Positions 55,991 to 64,000 of a stretch of DNA of 64,000 nt are shown here, one piece after another. The notes beneath the pieces are model-generated. The model saw nothing but the letters and a program-made list of their open reading frames with translations. It was not told the DNA's origin and searched no databases. Within the stretch, counting starts at the first letter, position 1. Every line of letters starts with the position of its first letter. This DNA is from Rhyzopertha dominica (Eukaryota; Arthropoda; Insecta; Coleoptera; Bostrichidae), in the NCBI GenBank assembly GCA_025024175.1, contig QCXZ01000003.1, positions 13,985,621 through 14,049,620 on the forward strand. Reading direction: 5' to 3'. The position numbers and the translations under genes are program-made.

Positions 55991-57209
55991 TCCTCTCTTC
56001 TACATTATATACATCAGCGTGTACGCGCGAACACAGCGCAGACAAGCCGTTGTGTATGTATCGAGCCTGCGTAACCGGGTTGGAAGGAATCAGCTGAAGA
56101 CCGATAGGCGTAGGTCTGCACCTGAACTTCCAGGGCAGCTTTGGAACGCGCGCGCTCCTCTGTTCGAGGAGAGCTGATCAGGCATTTGAAACAATAGCAG
56201 AATTGTAACTTAGAAGGGGTTTTAAACTCATTTCATAATCCTGTTATGCATTCGCTGGAGCAGATCCTTTTATTCGCTTAGTTCAGTCACGTTAATCGGA
56301 AGACTTGCGATTCTCACGAAAAAAATCTTTTTAGTAGGTACCTATCCAGAGGCAGCGATGATTTCACAAGGTTTTTATTCCAGGACAATTATTGTTTGTT
56401 TTTATAAGTGCCTTCGAAAGCCTCTGAAAAGTGTAATTTAGTGGAAATATTGATACAGCTCACATCATAATTCGTGTCCTTATGATGAATTGAATGACAA
56501 ATGTTTTGCACCAATATACAAGTTTAGAAGGAACATAAAAATGGGTGTGATAAACTTCAGGGGGTTAAGAGGAAAAATAAGGCGAAACTTTCATATTTAC
56601 TAAAAATGACATTTGAACATTCCTTATGGAAATATGTACAACCCCCTAAAGACGGTGTTTAGTCCAGTCAACGAAGCCCAAAAAAGGTATCTCAGAGCAA
56701 ATAAATCGTGTAGTTCTGGATTTTTGTATAGTGGTAGAGGTTACCTCAATGAAAAAACATACTAAAAACCTGATCACTGGGGTGTGAACATCGAGAGAGG
56801 AGGGCGAGGTGCGTTTTTTAGCATATCTTGAATATCTCGAAAACGGCACCCTTCAGCGGAAAATGGGCCATATTGAATTAAATCAAATTTCACATAGAAA
56901 AGGTCCAATACTTTTTTCTATCATTAATACTTAGGGTGATACAGAGGGTAGAAAAATTGAAGATTCTGAAAAACTCATTTCATTTAAGTAAAGTAAATGT
57001 GTAATTTAGAAATAATGGCAATAGTAATTCTTTTAAATATTAATATTTATGTGAATGTTACAAGTCGTCATCTGCATATTCAGCATATTCAAAGTCTTCT
57101 TCGGCGGGGCACAATTGGGTATTATCACTTTTTTCAAAATTACGTAAAAAGAATCTTGAAATGTATATATATCGTACGCCATGTTAAAAAAAATATTTGT
57201 AGGTAGAGA
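55991..57209. other. Unassigned; GC-rich block at 56030-56180
   Basis: The 56030-56180 stretch is markedly GC-richer than its surroundings (CGCGCGCTCC, GTAACCGGGTTGG) and lacks a clear frame. Around 56815-56860 the phrase ATATCTCGAAAACGG, common in insect repeats, occurs. The rest is AT-rich. Confidence 0.35.
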
Positions 57210-58293
57210 ATTTCAGGTCCGAAATTCGAATCTTAGGAGTCACCGCCAAAACGCTTCTATTCAAGGTTCTTCAACTCGTGACGTCAAGTGTCATGTAAAT
57301 ATTACCGAGGAGCGTGCTGTTTAATGGTGTAGTATCAATCTTGTATTGGAAAAGCTTTTGTGTGATGTTTATTGAAAGGACGGTGTAAAGAGGTCGCACC
57401 AAAAAGTGATTTGTGCAGTTTTACAAGCATCTGTTTTGTATATAAAACAAAATAAGTGTTGTTTTGTACATGGTTATAAAGGTACTTTAGTCAGTACAGC
57501 TATCAAAATTTTTGTAACCGTTCCTCGAGATTATCAACGTAAGAAAAGGTTGTTTAAGGCCCCTAGNCGTGATATGCCGAATGTTGTGAAGATCATCTTA
57601 ATTCTTACTGGGTTTTCTTATTCTTTTTGGGGTTATAAGTGTTTACCATTCAGTTTCACTTTTGTTATAGCTTGAAGAGGATATGAAAAATTATATGCGT
57701 TTTAAGTTGATAGAGAGAAATGTTATAATAAAGAACGACGTTGTTCCCCATATATTCGACTGTTAGCCAGACCGGAAACGAGCCGCAAGAGCCCCGAAAA
57801 TATATGGCAATTTATATTTATTCTGACGTCTAAAATAAATGTCAAGCGTAGGGTACATTTTTGATTCTTACATTTTAAGTTTACAAATAGTATGTTTCCA
57901 ACAACCCACTGTGATCAAATTATCAATGCTAGGTTAATTCGAGAAAAAGTTCACTTATGCTGGTGCTTTTACGTTCCTCATCTCCGCCGCGTTGAACCGG
58001 TTGTCGCTGTACACAAATTCCATAACGATGAACATGCCTTCAGAAGTCATCACTCATAAGTATTTCACTTCTTGTTGGCGTATTTTAATTCGCTTGTAAC
58101 AAAATAAATGCAAACAACAAACTGATAAATTGACGGGCTGAGGCTGACGCATGACGCGCTGACCCCAGATGTAAACAAGAGGCCATTTACAAGACACATG
58201 ACGTCACGGCCAGTATTTCGGCGGTCCCTTTAAATATTCACATTTTTAATATTAAAAATACACCTTACGATCCATTTTTTCGAATTTATAAGC
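57210..58293 (+). mobile_element. THAP-encoding DNA transposon relic, copy 2
   Basis: Inverted relative of 13463-14565. Outer ends are AGTCACCGCCAAAACGC (from 57238) and, read inwards from 58229, AGGGACCGCCGAAATAC; inner repeats are GTGACGTCAAGTGTCATGTA (57278) and its partner ending at 58207. Similarity to copy 1 continues about 65 bp beyond 58229. The THAP-coding exons lie on the plus strand. Copy 2 is internally deleted in the same way as copy 1, so both descend from an already shortened element. No target duplication recognised. Confidence 0.7.
57406..57770 (+). pseudogene. THAP-domain fragments inside copy 2
   Basis: The first segment (57406-57675) contains CCFVHGYKGTLVSTAIKIFV and then VPRDYQRKKRLFKAP, the N-terminal half of a THAP finger. 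The position that is Cys in copy 1 (GCK) is Tyr here (GYK), so the zinc site is damaged. The second segment (from about 57680) reads NYMRFKLI, then NDVVPHIFDC, and meets a stop at about 57764, where copy 1 has a sense codon. Between them the sequence looks intronic. DNA binding is the family role; this copy cannot make a complete finger. Confidence 0.6.
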
Positions 58294-58320
58294 TGTCACA
58301 GCTGTTTTGTGGATTAGATG

Positions 58321-58930
58321 CTACCTATTAATATGCAATTTAATAAAATATAAATACATGACAGATACCCAATTCGTATATGTGCAGTGGCACATGCCGA
58401 ACGCCGTCAAGCACCTGATTCCAGCTTTCCTGCACCCACAACGACCTCCACACCCAGTAGAACATCTACTTAAAATGATTTCTGGAGCTACTGGGTTAGT
58501 TGTAGGGAGTAAGATCAACGTGCCATCCATCCCCATCAATAGATCGGTTGTATGTTTGAATTATTCAGCCATTACTGTATCTGTTAATAAGTAATGAAAC
58601 CACTTTAAGTTACAAGAAATGTGCAATGCTGAACCGTATTGTACAAATCGGGTACATGTAGTAAGTCAATACTTAATATTAAAAAAAAATACAAAGTTAT
58701 AATACCTAGAAATATACTCTAAATGAGTGTTGTTTTCTGCTCCTCTAGTTTGTAACTTTAATTTAGACTTCGTTGAAACTTTTAGGAAAGCTGCACATCG
58801 AAGCCTGTTTAAATCTTTATCATTGGGAATCACATGGTAGACGTCCAGAAACATTTTGCCGCCTGCTTGTGCAATTATTTCTGGTGTTGCTCAGGGATTT
58901 ATCAAGACATCCGATATGTGTTTTATTTGG
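58321..58930 (-). pseudogene. Relic of the CXC-terminated repetitive protein, copy 2
   Basis: Read right to left: about 58905-58855 gives TPEIIAQAGGKMFLDVYHV; 58854-58666 gives PNDKDLNRLRCAAFLKVSTK; then a break; 58539-58380 gives LPTTNPVAPEIILSRCSTGC and GGRCGCRKAGIRCLTAFGMC. The order (helical segment, a PVAPE-type linker, then C-x-C and CGC clusters) matches the 50.4-50.8 kb relic and, from memory, many predicted invertebrate proteins. Both copies share orientation and lie about 8 kb apart. Function unknown. Confidence 0.55.
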
Positions 58931-59321
58931 TTGTACACTTTGCTGAACACTTTAACCACATCCGTTCTACTTCTATTCTAAATGAACGGGGTACTGTCAC
59001 AGCCGATGAAGGAGTAGAGAAGGAGGATGGTTTCAGTAAAAGAAAGTTTTTGAAGTTTAGTTCTTTTCGTAGAGGAGTGACTCTACTTTGCCCCTGCCTG
59101 AGCTTGATTTAACCAAATCTACTATAGCTACGTGCGGTTTTTCTATAAATCANAGAAAATTGCATCAGTTCAGCAACTCAANTATTGTACTTACCCCACC
59201 ATTAAGGAATAGTACAAAGTTAATGTGTCACAGATATTTCATCCATTAGGATTACTTAGCCCTGTTATCATAATAGTAGGTACAGAAGCAAAACTATGTT
59301 ATCTGAAGGATGGTCACACAT
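58931..59321. other. No recognisable feature
   Basis: A plus frame (58834-59112) is the antisense of the relic at its start and has no own motif afterwards. Confidence 0.4.
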
Positions 59322-59350
59322 CTATAATAATAATAATAATAATAATAATA
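59322..59350. repeat. (TAA)n microsatellite
   Basis: About nine TAA units; unlike the tracts at 47.5 and 52.4 kb it is not followed by CTTTATT and no LINE coding is adjacent. Confidence 0.8.
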
Positions 59351-62300
59351 GGCATAGTATATAACTTGGATACTGAAAATGTAAACCTTGGCAAGTTTAG
59401 TGATGTGGGTAAAAAATATTTTTTTATTAAAAGATGTTTTACTCAAAATCAGGCCTTTTAAAAAATATCTCCGCTCTAGTGTAGTATAAAATAAAGTGGA
59501 AGAAACCTCAAGACTTTGATATACAGGCAAAACCAGTTCTATGCCATGTTCTCTACATAAGACCAAAACTACAGTGAAGAACTTTAATACAAGCGAAAAT
59601 AAATCAGTAGGTTTATATTTTGCACAACCATAGGAGGCAAATGTTACATATAAACTACACTAGCACTAAACCTGCACGACATTAGCCCAGGACTCGGCGC
59701 ATATTTTGGCAACTGTTCGAACAGAACATAGATCGATAACGAGATATACCCCTTCACTACAAACAAAAATATGGACTACAACCCTGGTTTTTAGTCCTAA
59801 GTATAATATTAGTTTTCCAACCAAACGGTTCTTTTTATATTTTTTTTGTAAATAGTTTATTATTGACATTTTTCTACTTTGAAGGTGATAATAATTGGCC
59901 CTCTGGTACTGTCTAAAAGAAGATATTACTTGGAGCCATGTTTGCTATGCAGCACCATTTACGATTATTGTTACGTCCTTTAAATCGGACTCAGGCTTTT
60001 TGTTAGAGGAAACAACAGTGACGCTAGCATTTGACAGACGGAGATTTGGTTTCGTCAATAAGGTATAAAGAATATCTTTGTCATATTTAAAATGTATACT
60101 TTTTTTAGTTTGTTGCATGCTACCTACATTTTGCAATAGTAGTAAACGTTAAATGAGTCATATAGTTAGGAATCGTGCGCAGTTGATTGATATCAGAAAC
60201 CAAAATGCACTATAGTCAGTTTTCTCGTGTTTAGGGGATATTTTTATTTATTAACTGCATGAATCAACTGTAGTCAAACAAAATTGTTCTGAAAGTTTAC
60301 ATTGAATGCTTACAATAAATTAGCGATAAAATTCACCTTATATAATATGAATAGATATAATTAGACTACAGTCTTATACAACTTCATTTTGGTGCTGAAG
60401 ATAACTCGTTTTTGTTTTTATTTATTAATTACTATCTACGTAAATTTGCATTTGGTTTTGTTTTATCACACAATCATTATATTAGTTTTTAAAAACATCT
60501 ATATAAGTTTAACACATGAATTATCATTTTTAAAGATGGCATGCTTGAAAAAGCGCTAAGGCAAACTGGTTTGTCAAAGTTGCGTGCCGCTCTGGAGGGC
60601 CAATTTCTTTAAACATGAGGGTGTATGAAAGCTTTCATCCAAATGGAGTCCAATACACAAGAATGCTGATCAAAAGCGTAATAATTATTGTCAATGTCGA
60701 AGAAAATTTTAGACATTTTTAATAGGCTTGCTAGTATGGAGAAAAGAGTAGGTACACCACTAAAAACCAGACACTGAAAAGGAATCTAAGGACTGGAAGT
60801 TGGCTAATTGTCACAATATTGCGCAGCAAAATATCAATGAATTATTTCTTAAGATAAATTAAGATGAATACGTCTCTTATAGGGATGAAATCGTCTTATA
60901 TTGCAATTCCATAACACGTCGTTGACGTCACATAACCCCAATTTCTATTTTCGATTCACCTTGATCATTAATATTTTGTAAGGATCTACCGGGCAATTTT
61001 ATCGTCACAGTCATTACTGATTATTTTCATACTTCGGCCTTCGAAATAACGTACACTGGCCGCGTAACGAATTAAAACACGAATTAAAAAAGGTTAACGG
61101 GCCGTAATATTTCATTAAAGATGACACAATACCTTATAGAAGAGATAAAAGACTAAAAGGGGAGTTTTCTGACATTATCACGGTGAACAAACCGAATTAA
61201 AAGTTTCCTACCGACGAAATCAATACCCCAACTAGGCGAACTCGTGCGTTCAACATTCTGTATCGGCCAGTGGATTAATAAACTTCTGCTCTCCGGCTTT
61301 ATCGACCTTTTAAAACTGAAAGTCCGAAAATGTGAATACATTAATTCCGACAGCTGCATCATTTGTTTCTGTCCTACGGCTGCGAGATAATTATAAATAA
61401 TTAGGTGCGCTATATATAAACCTGTTTGCTACTATTTAACATATCGATATTAGAAATAATGAAACATAAGCATGCTATAACTTTTAAAGTGTTTCATATA
61501 AGAGCAATAATAATCCGAGTATCACACTTCGCATTGTGACAAAATTTTGATAGACTTTTTATCAAAAAGTTTCCTTTAATTCGTCGTCAGAAGTTATGGA
61601 AATTGAGCATTGAGCTGTTGACAGTTTCTTACTCGAGCAGGTATGTTTCCTCAAAGAATCAAGGATCAGTTGGATTGTGTGAGGGTAAACTCCCAAATTA
61701 TGCACGACTATTCCACTATACACAAGGTCAGTATAGTTCTTCAGTTCAGCAATAACGTAGTAGTAATTTTGTTCTCTCTAATGAAGCGTTAAACATAAAT
61801 AGGATAAGCGCCAACTAGAATTCTGAGGGTCTATCAGTCGACTGGAAAGGCGACAGATTGGGACTACGCATATTATCAAAGTCAACGGAGCAACGGACAT
61901 AATTATACAGTACTTCGTAAATTACAAGACTAGTTAAGAAAATAGACTCACAAATTGATAAAGGTTTGCGTTTGCTGCCCCGACCAAATCGGTATCTTCG
62001 CCTGATGAGCAGAAAAAACAGTGAAACAGAAGTAACGGGGTCCAGCTTGATAACCAGGGCAGATGTCTTTTATTTGGCATATTGTTAACTTTGTTTTATT
62101 TGATATATGATATACGATCTACAATTGTTTGTTCCTTTCCTTCTTCTGCAGTCATAACGACAACAATTTGGAACTTACAAGCATCAGTAACAAATTAAGA
62201 CTGCAATATCGATTAGATTGCTGTGTTCGTCCTGCCACAAATCGTTAAACAAAGTATGTAAAATGTTATCAATTGAACGAAAAGATTCCCCGTAAGAATC

Positions 62301-62399
62301 AAGTAAAACTGAGCAGTGCAAGTCAATGTCGCTAAGAAAATTATAAAAAATACCACATGGTGTTTAGCTTTAGCTTTAGTTATTCTCTTCTGAATTTAG
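59351..62399. other. No recognisable gene
   Basis: Three kilobases without a supportable feature. A somewhat GC-richer block (about 61160-61380 and 61800-62050) has short frames only. Confidence 0.45.
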
Positions 62400-62470
62400 A
62401 AATATTAACTATGCCGTACTTTAGATGTTCGGGGAAGCTCCCATTACATAAATATACGTATGTATAGGGC
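62400..62470 (-). pseudogene. Possible RT finger remnant
   Basis: Minus-strand reading CNGSFPEHLKYGIVNISKFR resembles the GxFPExLKxAxVxPxxK block of LINE RTs. It is a single short block, opposite in orientation to the next feature. Confidence 0.35.
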
Positions 62471-62570
62471 CTACATGATCACTAATCAAGGTCGTCAAAT
62501 ACATTATATGTCATCATTGCGTAAAATAATTAATCTTTGTTTATTATTTTCAATACATAGCAATAAGGTC

Positions 62571-63010
62571 TTCGTAAGATTAATAATCCAATTACCGGTA
62601 TTGTCCAAGATTTTCGAAAAGGTATAGGTGCAGTTTTGAACTTTGTAGGGCAACGCACGACTGTGAAGGTTTGTGGTGTAGCCAGGAGCGGTATTTTGTT
62701 ACCTACATCATTAAAATTTTTAATATCGTGTATCACGGCATTCTGATTGATAAATTAAGTGGAAGCAGTTCTGCGCCACGCAATTCGACTTTACTGCCAA
62801 TTTACAAAGCCAATTAGTCAGTGACGTTAAACTTTTTAAAACTTCATTTAAAAGCAATGTTTTACGATAGCAGTATATCGAGTTTAAATAATCTGGTAAT
62901 AACTTTAGAATTCAATACAACAAAAATTGTGGCGGTTCCTTCGTGAACAGCATGGTACTGTCGTATAAAAAGTAAACATTTTGCGGATGTTTAATAATCT
63001 TAAAGCAAGC
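62571..63010 (+). pseudogene. Possible Jockey/CR1 RT remnant
   Basis: Plus-strand blocks in plausible order: LPVLSKIFEKV (62593-62628), VYHGILIDKL (about 62727-62757, resembling motif A's DTVNHDILLDKL) and HFADV (about 62976-62990, a broken FADD). Spacing is shorter than normal, as after small deletions. Each match is short, so the call is tentative. Confidence 0.35.
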
Positions 63011-64000
63011 AGTTAATACCTTAAACCTTACCACCACTGGAAGAACGTGCACCTAATTTTATGAGCAAACACTCCGTATCATTCCGAGCTAACTGAAAAA
63101 ATCTTTGGTACTGGCTAAAAAAACATGAAATCTTGGATAGATGATCATCATGACATCAGTGCAGTAGAAACTTGACTAAAATATAAATTTTACATATGCG
63201 AATCGGCACAAAACTACATAAAAAGATACGTAATAGGAGAATTATGCAGCAGCAATGGTAATTTAGTTATATAAGTGAGTCATACAACGCGGGCGGCGTT
63301 GATTTCTGAATTCATTGTGCAGCCTTTTTGTAACTGCTGCCAATAAGCTACAATATGCACGGCGATAGTACGAGGTTGCAGATCAATGTCACACCACAGC
63401 TCCGAAATGTGAGCTTTCTGCAACCTTAAAGTTAATTATCCCACAAAACACTACAGAATATGTTGAATAACACTCTCTCGGGCGTTTTCTCATATTAAAA
63501 TATATCAAATAATAATAATAATTAAAAAATCGACAGATGAGAAGTAAACGTCATTTTCCTGAGAGGCGGTAAATTGATTTAATCGATAAATTCCATCAGC
63601 GCCCTGGATGCATGAATCATTTATAGAAACCCTGTAAAAAATCTCTATGACAGCTAAAATTAGTTTATTATTAATGTAGTGAACAAAATCGATTTACTCG
63701 ACACATCCTATAATGAATAAGTAAATGCCTACTGTTGCAGTTTGCAATATTAATTTTCCTTTTCTAAAACAACTACAACAATATTAATAATTAGTAGAAC
63801 AGTTCTATGTAATATGCCATCTTAGTAATTTTGTTTGAGAATCTCTAGTTTTTGAGTGATCATTCCTTTCGTTTGGTCCATAATAAGGGTGAAAGTGCCT
63901 TTATATCCAACAGTTATTGAGTACAAAGATAGACTATGTCTGCTTTACGACTACTTTAACTAGTATCTATCATGCTCATTTTTTGTGTGCCAAATGAGTA
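63011..64000. other. No recognisable feature to the right edge
   Basis: AT-rich sequence; a GC-richer patch near 63285-63430 carries no readable motif. Confidence 0.45.

Noticed and set aside
13459..58293. Segmental duplication spanning the two THAP elements
   Set aside because: Similarity ends soon after the element termini on both sides, which favours separate insertions.
1..64000. CRISPR array, bacterial operon or viral genome segment
   Set aside because: No regular repeat-spacer array, no ribosome-binding-site-led gene run and no viral gene set; all coding relics fit eukaryotic transposable elements.

Overview
The window looks like repeat-rich nuclear DNA from an arthropod, most likely an insect with a large, AT-rich genome. 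The evidence is the mix of elements: several degraded Jockey/CR1-type non-LTR retrotransposons, an R4/Dong-type fragment, a Penelope-like element with its GIY-YIG endonuclease, a Ty3/gypsy pol relic, Tc1/mariner- and hAT-type DNA transposons with recognisable target duplications, THAP-encoding elements, several MITE-like inverted repeats and a tRNA-derived SINE family. No intact protein-coding gene, rRNA, functional tRNA, operon or CRISPR array is visible. Scattered single N bases limit local certainty.

Layout. 0-7.8 kb: a 5'-truncated reverse transcriptase (RT) at the left edge (minus strand), a complete but gutted Tc1/mariner-like element (3194-4023) with a 58-codon transposase remnant, a small RT relic (5.8-6.3 kb), an AGGTCA-rich tandem repeat and a hAT-like MITE (7438-7762). 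9.5-14.6 kb: charged minus-strand relics, a 722-bp hAT element with a perfect 8-bp duplication (12504-13241) and a roughly 1.1-kb THAP-encoding element. 15-19 kb: a long inverted repeat abutting a Ty3/gypsy pol relic (16.05-17.34 kb), a probable 3' LTR and a Jockey/CR1 3' end. 22.8-30.4 kb: a hAT-like repeat field, a tandem SINE dimer, two inverted copies of one AT-rich element (24.6 and 29.6 kb) and a MITE.

31.1-32.1 kb: a Penelope-like insertion carrying an inverted partial copy of itself inside a 12-bp target duplication. 35-48.4 kb: seven RT relics in both orientations (35.2, 37.9-39.1, 39.8-40.9, 42.5-44.6, 45.0-45.4, 47.1-47.5 and 47.7-48.4 kb), MITEs, hairpins and a head-to-head SINE pair. 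50-59 kb: two relics of a repetitive protein ending in a cysteine-rich CXC-like segment, a 2.4-kb Jockey/CR1 element on the minus strand (52.4-54.8 kb) and a second, inverted THAP element (57.2-58.3 kb). 59-64 kb is nearly featureless apart from a microsatellite and weak RT traces.

Nothing here behaves as a coordinated gene system. The strongest observations concern element structure: the Penelope inverted-copy insertion, the THAP element pair, the target-duplication-framed Tc1 and hAT copies, the shared SINE family, and a recurring (TTA)n tail preceded by AATAAAG. I did not find convincing evidence for a previously undescribed biological system.
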